DNA of 64,000 nt from Lampris incognitus (lineage: Eukaryota > Chordata > Actinopteri > Lampriformes > Lampridae): contig NC_079224.1 in the NCBI RefSeq assembly GCF_029633865.1, forward strand, positions 20,422,728 to 20,486,727, given 5' to 3'. The position numbers and the translations under genes were made by a program. Shown one piece after another: positions 34,600 through 46,700 of the stretch. Numbering within the stretch: the stretch's first letter is position 1; each line of letters opens with the position of its first letter. The notes beneath the pieces were generated by a model, which was given only the letters and a program-made list of their open reading frames with translations, ran no database searches and had not been told where the DNA came from.

Positions 34600-37064
34600 T
34601 GTTACAAGTCATACATATCAACTACTATATGTCAGCGTGTCCAGAGCCTGTGAGGTCATCCAGGAGTCAAGTTCAAGGGGAGGTGTAAGTCAACACTCCT
34701 CTGTGGCACTAATGTTCACCCCCTCTTCACCCGGACAACACACTGTGAGCAGTAAGCTCTATGGTAGGTCTAGATGACGACTGGAGATGGAAGGCAGGCG
34801 GAGGGAAAGACAGACTCAGAGAGAGAAAGAGAGAGACAAGATGAATGGCAGAAGATGAAGCTGGCTAAGACGCCGAGGCATCAAGACTAAGGTCAGGGTA
34901 AAGGTGGGGGGGAGTGACAGATAAATGGATGGAGGATGACAGATAGATGGAGGGAGAGAAACACTGACTTAGTACTATAGCGAGAGAGGTTAGAGATGGT
35001 ACTGGGAGGGTCATCTCAGACCAGTCAGATCTGGTTCTGGTGATGCTTCCCGGATCTGGGCTGATGGTTTATGGGTAGATGATGACAACGGGGGGGGTCA
35101 AATGTCACGCATCAACCCAAACAATGGGGGATTCACCCAGCCTCTACAGGGGTGGCTGACTGCTCGGGTTCAGTATGTTTCTTTTTATTTCTTTGGGACT
35201 GTACACATGAGAATATCATCTAGCTGCATTTTGTTCATGTTGGTTTTGAAAAGGGCGACAACACTTTCTGTGTTTTTTTGGGGGGGGTAGGTGATTGCAT
35301 AATGGTTGCATAATGCGGAATAAAGATATCTTATTTTCAAATCAGCCATTATGTTTGTCCAGACTATAAAGATGCCATTATGAGCAGGGACGATTTGTTG
35401 AACTTACCTACGAGACTCTGAAATTCAACTTTTAGGTCATAACAGGTTTATCAACAGTAGACTTGAGCACACTGAGGGTTCTACGTGCCCTGGTGGTCAT
35501 TTGTTGAAGGTAAACATGAAAGTGAAGATAACCATTAAAGGGGTAGTTCATTGTTTTACTACTTTTTTTTCCCTGTGGGCCTTTCCCAAACCGCTCCCTA
35601 CCCACCACCACTTCGCCAGTGACTGTCACGCCAAATCAAGTCACACTCGCAGCTGTGGAGGACATCTCCAATTAAAGGGAAGTATAAAGAAACAATTGAT
35701 AACTATGGGACACCCTCACCATGGCGTCCACTTGAGGCAGGACCTAAGCATTGCCGTGGTTCCCAGTGAATACATAGCACTCTTTCATGTGTCCTTGCTT
35801 TTCATAGATGCTGCCCGAGTATCTATGAAAAGCAACATTATGTAGTGGAAGGAAATACCCGTGAGCTTTACTTTTTTTTAACTGCAATCATTTTTGTGTA
35901 CATAAGCACTATTTCATGAAAATGATTGTGGGGGCTCAACTAGAAGAAAAAACATGATATTGCATATAGCTTTGTGTATAAAATACTCTTCTGCACACCA
36001 AAACTCCTAACCAAAGATGAATATAGTTTTGAACATTATTGATATTCAATGCACACACGTTGCAGTTGACAGCTAGCACGCTGACATTTATCAAATTTTA
36101 TGCAAAACTGGGAGGCGTGAGTGGCCTACGGCTTTGGTCATGTATTTCGTAAAGCCGCTGAGTTTAATTCCCTCGTCATGTGTTTGGTTTATCCTATTTG
36201 AGAGCTGGTAATACAACCAATCTTATTCAATTTTCAACAGATATTTGGCTACTTTAACAATCTCTTTTTGATTTAACTAAGCCTATTTATGTTCTGTGTT
36301 GTTTCAGTTTTCATTTGATCTTATTTCAAGTTTTAGTTTTGGTTTTTTTTTGGAGGTGGAGCTGGGGGGAAAAACACTCAACCTCCTCAGCATCCACAGA
36401 GCTGGTGCCTATTTTTATGCATTTTGCAGAAAAAATGCAATTATTCAAATGCCAAAGCTTACTCCTGCAGTCAGTGGCAAATCCAATAAATCATAATGGG
36501 GAGTGAATGCTATACAATGGGATCATCAAAGGTGTGTCCTGTTTGTCACACCTCAGAAATAATAACCACACAATGTGACTGATTGCAGGTGTCATTTAAC
36601 TTCATGCCCAACAATGACAACTGACATAGTTTCCAAAGTTTTGGAGTAAGCCAAAGTTGACTAAATGTGATGACATAAGCACACTTTGCAAAGAGGATTT
36701 TTACACAGAAAGAGACCTTGGCCATTACATTGTCAGAATGACCATTACTTACTCCCACTACTTACTCCCACTTATTCCCATGCATCACCACAACACTAAC
36801 CATCTATTATAATGTCAGCTAGGGGATTAAAAAAAATCATATGTATGTATTCTACAGATAAAAGAAAAATAGCAACTCTGCTCTTCTGCACTGTTCCCTC
36901 CATTCAACAGAGTACCACTTACATTAAGCGGTGGTCATGTTTGATAAGTCGGCATTGATGCAGACTCACTGATGGAGATGTTTGACAGGCCACTTCCCCT
37001 CTGTCCTCTGTGGTTTGGGATGCCCTTCAACACGGCGGAGACCTCACATGAATGTGTAAATGGA
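34596..37064. other. intronic, no gene recognised
   Basis: Purine-rich sequence to about 34990, then AT-rich. It contains a degenerate tRNA-like segment at 36110-36190 (GAGTGGCCTACGGC...GAGTTTAATTCCC), probably an old SINE head, and the hairpin at 35795-35835. Confidence 0.5.
35795..35835. repeat. 15-bp perfect hairpin
   Basis: TTGCTTTTCATAGAT and its exact complement flank an 11-base loop. It is isolated, with no neighbouring repeat family recognised. Confidence 0.75.
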
Positions 37065-37391
37065 GGGGTTGTCATGGCCTCTCCCGGTTCTGGCCTCTCC
37101 AGCCCTGGTTCCCATGTCTCATGTCTAGCCCTGCTCTGACACCATCCCGGTCCCAAGCCCTGTCCAGTTTTCCTCGGTTACCCAGTTTTCCCCACTGCTG
37201 ATGTTAATTTTCCAATTATGTCTCCATGTATTGAAGCTCTGCTTCTTTGTTTGTTAGTTGTCTGGGAGTGTCGTCATCTGTCACTGTGTTCCTGTTACCC
37301 TTCTGGTTTCCTAGCATTAAACCTTTTGTTGTACTTGTTTCTGCATCTGTGTTTGGGTCCTCCATTCCTACACCTCTGTTGTGACAGGGGT
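37065..37391. mobile_element. solo LTR (317 bp, 37070-37386) with 5-bp target duplication
   Basis: The element begins TGTCATGGCC and ends GTTGTGACA, giving the TG...CA termini of retroviral-type LTRs with short inverted ends (TGTCA/TGACA). It is flanked by an identical GGGGT at 37065-37069 and 37387-37391. The interior is pyrimidine-rich, with a CATTAAACC polyadenylation-like signal near 37315. No internal gag/pol sequence is nearby, so it arose by LTR-LTR recombination. Either strand is possible; the T-rich 3' half and the signal favour plus. The superfamily is not assigned. Confidence 0.75.
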
Positions 37392-38674
37392 AGTGTGTTG
37401 GGGGATGGATTGGGATAATCCCGATGAATCCTGATTACATCGAGTTAAATCAAGAAGCATTTAATTGGAAACATTTGATGATATTTTTAATGATCGCTCC
37501 ATAAGACGCATGTCTGTTTTAGTCCATCATAGAAGAAATAACTCCTTCTGCATATTACTGAGAAACAGCTCAAAACTAAAACCTCATTTTGGGGATTTTG
37601 CATGTACTTGTAAAAACACTGGTAAGAGAAATTGTTAACGCAAGACTAATGAGTAAAAAGTATTAATGATTGGCTTCAGAAGGTGCATTATCGTCCCTCT
37701 TTTGAGAGGAGCTGCAAACAATCCCGGTAGACATTCAGCAATGGCGCTAAGCTAGGCTGAACCCACCTTCTCTAGTACCTTTAAAGTGTATGCACAAACA
37801 CAAGAAAAGTATGCAAGAGTTTGTCTGATTCTAATTAGGACACAGTAAAAACTCTGGAAACCGAACCATCCCTTTAAAGACGGAAATTGATGTCAATAAT
37901 ACAATAAAGCAAAAAACAAACCAAAAATTTGTCTTTAACAAAGCAAACTTGTGTTCCAAGATTAATTCTCAGGTTCCTTGACTTAATCGGTTGAGATGTA
38001 AAAATGAGTTTTTGGCACATTCTGTGTGAGTCTGTGTGATTTTATTTGTGCGCACATTTAAAACTGCAACAGCCTTCTTTACCTCTCCCAAGTTTATACA
38101 TCATGGCTGTGCATATGGGCAACTAGCTGAAGTGCTATTTAATTACTTGCATGGACAAGTACATCGACTTTACACATTTCCCCAATGCACTAGCCGTGTG
38201 AATTGTCAAACAGGCGTTCAACTTCTGAACGTTGTTAGCAAAGCAGACCCCAATCCAGTCCTTTTAACTGATTTCTTCTCTTCCTCGTCTGCATGTATTG
38301 GCTATAGGCTATGATGCTAAGGCGAAACAAAATTAAGATGTCCAGCTCCCCTTGAGTTCACTCACAGAGATTAATTAAACCAGAGCTGTAGTTGACCTTT
38401 TTTTTTTACGCATAGTTTTTCAGTTTTCCACCCTCATCTTCTTTTTATGACTTTTAAATCTTCTTATGGTTACACAATTTGTCATTGTGAAGCTGAAGAA
38501 ATTTACAAAACTAGCAACTTTGTTTCTTGCTATGCTTTGAGTAGTCTAGAAGGGAATATGAATATAAGAAACACCTAGGGGATGGAGAGGATATTGGAAT
38601 AGTTTTTACACAAGAATGTTTACACATATATTTACACACATGCGCGCACACACACGCACGCACACACACACACA
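37392..38674. other. intronic, no gene recognised
   Basis: AT-rich unique-looking sequence. The frame at 38036-38314 has no recognised family. Confidence 0.5.
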
Positions 38675-38940
38675 CAGTCTGGTTTCACTATACTTGTGTG
38701 GACCCCTCATTGACTACATTCATTTCTCAGCCCTTAAACCTAACCTTAACCACACAAACTACATGCCTAACCCTAACCCTTACCCTAACCTTAACCTAAC
38801 CCTAAAACCAAGTCCTAACCCTAAAGTAGACCCTATTCCTTGTGAGGACTTCTGAAAGGTCCACACGAGGTAGGTGCTGTCAGGTTTTGCTATCCTAATG
38901 AGGACATTTGGCCCACACAAGGATAGCTAAACATGTACAC
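38675..38940. mobile_element. dispersed CCTAACC-rich repeat (R2), copy 1
   Basis: TATACTTGTGTGGACCCCTC is followed by a CCTAACCCTAACCCTTACC block and ends TATCCTAATGAGGACATTTGG...CACACAAGGATAG. A second copy lies at 62695-62815 plus 63100-63155. The telomere-like CCCTAA units are part of this dispersed family, not an interstitial telomere. Confidence 0.65.
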
Positions 38941-38952
38941 ACACACACACAC

Positions 38953-38953
<1 letters not shown>

Positions 38954-39017
<64 letters not shown>
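38954..39017. repeat. (TA)n microsatellite
   Basis: About 32 TA units next to the MITE and palindrome. Confidence 0.96.
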
Positions 39018-39021
<4 letters not shown>

Positions 39022-39465
39022 CTAGTGCATGAAACAGGCTTGTACTGTCTCATAAAGAATTTACTTGACTCACTGGATTATATATACACTACCGTTCAAA
39101 AGTTTGGGATCACCCAAACAATTTTGTGTTTTCCATGAAAAGTCACACTTATTCACCACCATATGTTGTGAAATGAATAGAAAATAGAGTCAAGACATTG
39201 ACAAGGTTAGAAATAATGATTTGTATTTGAAATAAGATTTTTTTTACATCAAACTTTGCTTTCGTCAAAGAATCCTCCATTTGCAGCAATTACAGCATTG
39301 CAGACCTTTGGCATTCTAGCTGTTAATTTGTTGAGGTAATCTGGAGAAATTGCACCCCACGCTTCCAGAAGCAGCTCCCACAAGTTGGATTGGTTGGATG
39401 GGCACTTCTTTGAGCAGATTGAGTTTCTGGAGCATCACATTTGTGGGGTCAATTAAACGCTCAAA

Positions 39466-39660
39466 ATGGCCAGAAAAAGAGAACTTTCATCTGAAACTCG
39501 ACAGTCTATTCTTGTTCTTAGAAATGAAGGCTATTCCATGCGAGAAATTGCTAAGAAATTGAAGATTTCCTACACCGGTGTGTACTACTCCCTTCAGAGG
39601 ACAGCACAAACAGGCTCTAACAGGTACTATTTAATGAAGATGCCAGTTGGGGACCTGTGA
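39466..39660 (+). pseudogene. Tc1 transposase N-terminal fragment, left arm
   Basis: MARKRELSSETRQSILVLRN...EGYSMREIAKKLKISYTGVYYSL is the first helix-turn-helix of the paired-like DNA-binding domain, ending at TAQTGSN. At 39622 it runs into the reversed spacer and picks up about a dozen unrelated residues before a stop. Confidence 0.9.
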
Positions 39661-39904
39661 GGCGTCTGTTTCTCAAACTAGAGACTCTAATGTACTTATC
39701 TTCTTGCTCAGTTGTGCAACGCGGCCTCCCACTTCTTTTTCTACTCTGGTTAGAGCCTGTTTGTGCTGTCCTCTGAAGGGAGTAGTACACACCGGTGTAG
39801 GAAATCTTCAATTTCTTAGCAATTTCTCGCATGGAATAGCCTTCATTTCTAAGAACAAGAATAGACTGTCGAGTTTCAGATGAAAGTTCTCTTTTTCTGG
39901 CCAT
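39617..39904 (-). pseudogene. Tc1 transposase N-terminal fragment, right arm
   Basis: Same start as the left copy but longer. After TAQTGSN it continues with QSRKRSGRPRCTTEQEDKYI, where GRPR is the AT-hook-like linker, and the second helix-turn-helix RRLTGPQLASSLN. It breaks off at residue 95 where the inverted arm begins. The DDE domain is missing. The frame is free of stops, which fits a recent event. Confidence 0.92.
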
Positions 39905-41667
39905 TTTGAGCGTTTAATTGACCCCACAAATGTGATGCTCCAGAAACTCAATCTGCTCAAAGAAGTGCCCATCCAACCAATCCAACTTGTGGGAGCTGCT
40001 TCTGGAAGCGTGGGGTGCAATTTCTCCAGATTACCTCAACAAATTAACAGCTAGAATGCCAAAGGTCTGCAATGCTGTAATTGCTGCAAATGGAGGATTC
40101 TTTGACGAAAGCAAAGCTTGATGTAAAAAAAATCTTATTTCAAATACAAATCATTATTTCTAACCTTGTCAATGTCTTGACTCTATTTTCTATTCATTTC
40201 ACAACATATGGTGGTGAATAAGTGTGACTTTTCATGGAAAACACAAAATTGTTTGGGTGATCCCAAACTTTTGAACGGTAGTGTATATTAAGATAGATGT
40301 AGGAAAAATTTTAATTCATAGCAGTACAAGCCTGTTTCATGCATCACGCACTCATCAGCTGCCAACTTTATATATATATATATATATACACACACACCTC
40401 ATTAGTTGAGCACTTACAACACCATTGACGGTTTTGGAAAAAAATTCTATATATATATTAACATTTAACCACCATGCACACATGACAAGTCATTCCTGCA
40501 GTGCACCTGGACACAGCACCCGTCACTGAATGGAACTCTACATCTTTGCTGCCACTGACATTCTCCATCTCGATCACTGTAGTGTATAAAACACACACTT
40601 TCACTCACAGCCTCTAGCATTCCTGTCAGGATTACTCCCAGACTGAATATTAAATATCTGTTCTGTGTTCTGTACTGTCATCAGAATTAATATCAATCCC
40701 TCTCTGTCCCGCTGTCTCCATGCCTCCTAAATTTGCACTGAAGTCAAACTGCCTTAATAATCCCAATGCACTTAAATCCATTTGGGATTCCTTCATAGAA
40801 GGTTACTCCAGCCACATAAACTAGATCACCCAACTATCATTTTGCAGGCGGACCCTGATATCTTAATGTTAACTGAAACTTGGCTAAAGAAGACTATCAG
40901 TGACTCTGATGTATCTCTGAACTGTTTCAATCTGTACAGGATGGACAGATTTGGAAGGGGATGTAGGGTAGCAATTTACCTAAAATCCTGGTTCCCAGGC
41001 AGTACTACATGCTGCTACTATTCCAAGATGTTTTGAATTTTTAGCTTTAAAAATCAACATAAGGCCTAATGAGTCAATCACTGTAGTGCGTGTGTATATA
41101 TCCCCATCCACAGATCCCTCCGCCATAGATAAATGGGCTCAACTAATTTCTCAGTACTGTAACTCAAGAGTTGCAAATCTTGGGTGACCTCAACATAAAT
41201 TGGTTAACTTTTGTGTCCGACCAACTGAAAGATGTGTGCAATAACCTTAATTAAACACAATTAATTATTGATCCTACAAGGCCAAATCTGAAAGATCACA
41301 CAAAATCGACCGTGATAGATTGAATCCTCTTCAATAGATGATAAAGTTGCTGTTTCTGGTGTATTTGACCTGGGCATCAACGATCATTGCCCGTCAGCTT
41401 GTGTTAGAAACACAAAACTGAAAAGAACACAATCTGGAGTAGTCCCTAAGAGAAATTTTAAAACTTATAACAAACAAGCCTCTTTAATTTACCTATTTTA
41501 TAGTGATATTCACCATACTTCTTTTATTACGGAAATTGAACTTGCTCTGGATTACGTCAGGAAGTTTTTCCTCTCCATTGTCAACAAACACGCACCTTTG
41601 AAAAAACTTAGAATAAAAGATAGACTAAGCCCTTGGTTTCCTCGTGACTTATCAGCTCTCTAAGGAA

Positions 41668-42065
41668 AAGAATGATTCAGATTCTGATTCAGACAACTTT
41701 ATTTATCCCAGAAGGGCAATTCAATTTCACAGTCTACCCAGACCATACAACCTCACAGACAAGTGGCAATCAGCAGTATGTCAGAGACAACAGATAGATC
41801 GGTACATGGGCAAGAGATGCACACTGTCACCCTTGTGTGGCCATGCATGCATATTCACACGAGGACCAGGTGAAGGACAAAAATTCACATAAGTTAAAAG
41901 AATTGAATAAATAAATAAACAAATGAAGCATCCTAAGATGCATTACATGTTACATTCCACCACTACATTCAGTGAACGCATAGGCCCACAAGCCATGCAA
42001 AAAACAGACAAAAGTATAAATCAACTATTGTGGTTTAAAACAAACTAAAGCATGAAACCTGTTCA
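41668..42065 (-). mobile_element. retroposon with ATAAAGTTGTCTGAATC tail, copy 2
   Basis: Reverse complement of the element at 1570-1868, extending about 75 bases further 5'. Its tail (GGGATAAATAAAGTTGTCTG plus GAATCAGAATCTGAATC) is at 41668-41715. It sits between LINE codons for KDRLSPWF and WPSFRRLRER, so it clearly inserted into the LINE. Confidence 0.8.
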
Positions 42066-42919
42066 CTAGCCAGATGTACAGGGGATGAAATCCACTGGCC
42101 GTCATTTAGACGTCTAAGAGAGAGGTGTATAGCTGCGGTTAGGGCTGCCAAGTCAACATATTATTTGGACTAAATTACAAACTCCTATTTGGACCCGGCC
42201 AAATTCTGGAAGGCAGTCAAAAAGAACAAAGCTTCTACTCCTCTTCCCCCAAGTCTCAAATTTGATGGTTGCTTAGTTTCAGGACCGAATGATGTCTGTT
42301 CAGCTTTTAATAAACGTTTTGTTGCTACTGCCCACTTATTTGAGGATAGACCTATAGGGACTCCTTCCACAATTAATGACTGTGTGTATTAATTAGCCCA
42401 GTGTCCCAGTTCTCTATTCAGCCTTTCCCCATTAATCTTGTTCTGGAAGCACTGCTGGTCATCAATATCAGGAAGTCAGTTGGTAAGGATAATTTGGATC
42501 CCTTTTTCTTAAGATTATCTGCACCTGTTATCAAGGAACACATCACAAATATATTCAACCTTCCTATCTCATCAGGCATAGTTCCCAGTGTTTGGAAACC
42601 ACCAGATGTGGTCCTTATGCACAGAGGTGGAGATAGTAACAATCTTAATAACTATTAGCCAATTTCAAAATTGTCCCATCTCTCAAAAATCCTGAAATCA
42701 TTAGTGAACAATCAGATGAAATCATTCCTCTCAGAACATTCTATCCTCACAGCAATCTGGTTTTAGCTTAATCACAGCACCACCTCAGCAGTCACATGAT
42801 TTGATTAAACGATTTGATTACCAGTTTAGATAGCAGGAACAATTGTGCCGCAGTATTCATATGTTTAGCGAAAGCATTTGGTACAGTTGACTATTCTCTG
42901 CTTACAGAAAGATTGCTCA

Positions 42920-43348
42920 TATTCCATTGCCTACCAACACAGGGATTGGCGGGTCAAATCCCCGTGTTACCTCTGTCTTGGTCGGGCATCCTTACAGACA
43001 CAATTGGCCGTGTCTGTGGGTGGGAAGCCGGATGTGGGTATGTGTCCTGGTTGCTGCACTAGCGACTCCTCTGGTTGGTCAGGGTGCCTGTTAAGGGGGG
43101 AGGGGGAACTGGGGGGAATAGCGTGATCCTCCCACACACTACAACCCCCTGGTGAAACTCCTTACTGTCAGGTGAAAAGAAACAGCTGGTGACTCACTCC
43201 ACGTGTATTGGAGGAGGCATGTGGTAGTCTACAACCCTCCCTGGATTGGCAGAGGGGTTGAGCAGCGACCGGGATGGCTCGGAAGAGTGGGGTGATTGGC
43301 CAAGTGTAATTGAGGAGAAAAGGGGGGAAAAGAAAAGAAAGAAAAGAA
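42920..43348 (+). mobile_element. tRNA-derived SINE (family A), 5'-trimmed, in LINE
   Basis: Starts at CATTGCCTACCAACACAGGG, lacking the A box. B-box-like GGGTCAAATCCCCGTG follows, then the body and an A/G-rich tail to 43348. Flanks AGATTGCTCAT (about 42909) and AGATTGTTCAT (about 43351) look like a diverged target duplication, which would date it before considerable decay. Confidence 0.85.
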
Positions 43349-43799
43349 AAGATTGTTCATTACTGTCTTTGATGGGGACACTTACAGCTGGTTCAAGAAT
43401 TACTTATGTGACAAATGTCAGTGTGTGAGGATGGGGGGAGTCCAGTTACAATGGGCATGCTGCAGGGATCCATTCTGGGCCATGTCCTGTTCACCATTTA
43501 TATCAATGAAATGGTCTTTACCCTGCATGGTTGCCAAAATCTTCTTTTTTTTTACTCAGTGTATTTTTATTGAGTTTTTCATATATATAGTGTACAGACA
43601 CTGCAGAGATGAACCAAACAGACTGAATGGACAACAAAATAGATAAATTAATCAAAATAAAACAAGCAAACAAACAACAACACCATCAAAACAAAAGAGC
43701 AAAAAAAAAAAACAGGAAAAAAAACGCCAATATTTGCATGTCCAAAGAAATACCCGTTTTCCAGAAATAAGAGGCATAGTTAAACGTTCCACATAAGAA

Positions 43800-46700
43800 A
43801 TAAAAGGCTGCCAAACTACATAAAATTTCACAGTGGATCCCTGCAGTGTGTTTCTCATTTTTTTTTCTATTTTGAGAAAATGCATGACCTCACAAATCCA
43901 CCTGCCAAAGTAGGGAGCGCTGTCACTCTTCCAATTCAAAAGAATGAGATACCTTGCCAAAAGGGCTGAGTAGGCCATGATATTTAACTGTGATTTGTCA
44001 GGGTAAGATCCTCTAATGGCACACCAAAAAGTGCAAGAAAAGGGCATGGTTCAATTATCTGACATGTGATATCTGCAGTTAGGTTGGGACATGACCAAAA
44101 TGTGTGATAAAGGCTGGCAGGAAATTGCTTGCATCTGTCACAGGTAGGACTAACCCCAGTGAAATTTTTTTAAAGCTTGACCTTAGACATATGGAGCCAG
44201 TGTACAATCTTAAATTGAATAAGGCCATGCCTTGCAAAAATAGATGAAAAGTGAATAATTTTAAGTATTTTAGACATCTGATCATTCGACATTTTTCTAA
44301 ATAATTTTCCCAGCTTTCCTTTATCACTGCAAGTGTAGAGTCTTCCATACCAAATATATAGCTGTGTAAAGCCTGGATATTATTCCCTTAACCTCTGGTT
44401 TGGTTTCTAGGATTAAATCAAGAGATGTTTTTGCTGGCAGAAGATGAAATCGAGTAAACTGTCTTCGTATGAAGTGTCTAACTTGTAAATAACGGGATAA
44501 ATTATGTGCTGATAGAGCGAACTCATTCTTAATTTGATCAGATGACATAAAAATGTATACTATATACAACAGCCTAATGCTCATAACTCCCTTTTTGTAC
44601 TACCAATCAAATGCACTGTCTATGAGGGAGGCTGGGAACAGATGGATGGCTGCAATTAGGCCATAATTAGACATGGAGACTAATCCATAGTGTTTTCTAA
44701 ATTGAGACCATATTTTCAAGGAGTATAAAACCACATGGTTCTGACAAGCCTGGGATGTGTGCAAAGGAAGTGATGAACACAAAAGGGAGGAAAGTGAAAT
44801 ATGGGTGCAAGAAATAAATTCGATTGGTAATCAAGCAGGAATGTCAGAGGTGGATGTATCATGTAACCAATACGATACGCTTTTGATATTTGCCGCATAG
44901 TAATATATTTGAACATTTGGTAAAGCCATTCCACCATGCAGCTTTGGCCTTTGTAAAAATATTTTTTTGGATCCGAGCTGTTTTATTATTCCAAATAAAT
45001 TATTAAATAAGGCTGTCAAGCTTTTTAAAGAAGGCCTTTGAGAGGAAGTATGGAATGAACCAAAATAAATTTAAGAACTTTGGAAGAATGTTTATTTTAA
45101 TTGTATTAATTCATCTGGCTAGTGATACGGGCATAGTGGACCAGTGAATAAGATTCTGTCAGGTATGATCCAGGAGTGGAGTAAAATTGGCCCTTGGCAG
45201 TCGAGAGCACAGATATACCAAGCTAACTCAACATATCATTTGTAATTTTAAATGGAAGAGAATGAAAAGAAATTTGGCTGACAGAAGTTGAAATCGGTAA
45301 GAGCTCACTTTTATCAAGGATGAGACTGATAATCTATCAAATTCTTTAAGAGTGTTGAGGATATGCGGGGTAGATGACAGAGGATCAGATACATAGAGAA
45401 GGGACTTGTCTGCATATAATTAGATTTTTATGTTCCCGATTTGGTCTAAAACTCCCCTTAATATATGTACAGTGCCAAATTGAGGTTGCCAGTGGCTCCA
45501 TAACCAATGCAACAAGCAATGAGGATAGTGGGCACCCCTATCTTGTCCCACACTGGAGAGGAAAGTATGAAGAGTATGTATCATTTATTCTAACTGATGC
45601 CAAAGGTCAGGTATATAACAATATGACCCAGGAAATAAAAGTGTCACCGAAGCCAAACCGCTGGAGAAAATAAAACAAGTAGCATTATTCCACATGATCA
45701 AAGGCATTCTCAGCATCCAAGGACAGCAGTACCTCTGGATGCTGTGACGAAGATGAAGTGTATAGGATGTTAAATAAGCACCTGACATTAAAAAAGAAAA
45801 TGTGTATTTTTTATAAAGCCTGTTTGGTCTGAGGAAATAATAGTGGGCAAAATAGAGTCCAGGCGGTGAGCCAGCACTTCAGCCAGTATCTTAATGTCAA
45901 CGTTAAGGAGACTTATTGGATAGTAAGAGGAGCAGTTAAGAGGATCCTTACCTGTTTTTCAAAAGTAGGGATATTGACACCTGACTGAGGGTTGGAGGGA
46001 GGTTTGATGAGTCCAAGCTATGGTCATATACAGCTTTAAGTGAGGGACTCAGTTTTGGGGGAATTATCTTTAAATTCTGAAGGAAAACCATCTTGATCTG
46101 GACATTTGTCACTTTGCATACATGTAATAGTATATATTTTTAATAGTATTATATTTTTAAGGTAATAGGATTAACTAGGGATTCTCTAGAGTCTTCATTC
46201 ACATTATGCATTTCTAGACTTTCAAAATTGTATCCATTAGATCCAGTTGGATGTTCAGATGTATATAATTTAGAATAAAAGTCATGTAACTGTTCAGTAA
46301 TATCCAAAGAGTCCATTAGTAAACCTGTCTCTGAGTTAATTTGGTCAATGACATGAGTGGCAAATGTATATGTCTCAGACTATGTGCAAGGGCTCTACTT
46401 GGCTTCTCTTCCTGTTCATAAGATACTATGTGTTTAGCCTTAAGAAGACCACATTCTGCTTTCCCAGTTGAAAGCATGTTGAGCTCTGCCTGATGCATCA
46501 TCTGTTCTCTATCTGCATCTGAGATAATCTTCAATAGTTGTATTTTTCTGGCTATCTGTGATTTATGGACACAGGCATTATAGGAGATAATCTGATCCCT
46601 CAGATAGGCTTTAAAGATCTCCCAAAGTAGAGACGGGGAGGTTTCACTATTTGAGTTAGTTTTCAAAAAATATGTCTATATTTGTATTAATGAATATAAT

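Larger units (their letters stand above)
39083..40287. mobile_element. palindromic Tc1-like derivative, about 539-bp arms
   Basis: The left arm (39083-39621) and right arm (39749-40287) are inverted copies with only a T-run length difference and one substitution seen in the outer part. They start at the Tc1 terminus TACACTACCGTTCAAAAG. Each arm contains the 5' end and the N-terminal coding part of the transposase, in opposite directions. The 127-bp spacer is coding sequence continuous with the right arm only. The element therefore lacks any catalytic domain and has two 5' halves facing each other. Confidence 0.92.
39025..40460. mobile_element. hairpin MITE (R3) interrupted by the Tc1 palindrome
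   Basis: GTGCATGAAACAGGCTTGTACTG at 39027-39049 is matched in reverse at 40324-40345, outside the Tc1 arms. Beyond it, CTCATTAGTTGAGCACTTACAACACCATTGACGG at 40398-40432 matches 50032-50062. The second copy also has an inverted repeat. The Tc1 derivative appears to have landed in the loop. Confidence 0.5.
40700..43545 (+). mobile_element. L2/CR1-like LINE, split by two insertions and truncated by L1
   Basis: The endonuclease part (DPDILMLTETWLKK...NLYRMDRFGRG near 40850-40970) is followed by KDRLSPWFPRDL near 41625, then an insertion. The LINE then resumes with WPSFRRLRERCIAAVRAAKSTYYLD (about 42095-42170) and AKFWKAVKKNK, VGKDNLDPFFLR and the motif A region LAKAFGTVDYSLL near 42865. A SINE follows, then FDGDTYSWFKNYL and GSILGHVL-type motif B sequence near 43470. 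At 43545 an antisense L1 cuts it off. Many stops; inactive. Confidence 0.82.

Noticed and set aside
38750..38825. CCTAACCC repeats as an interstitial telomere or fusion point
   Set aside because: The units are irregular and the same flanking sequence recurs at 62.7 kb, so they belong to a dispersed repeat.
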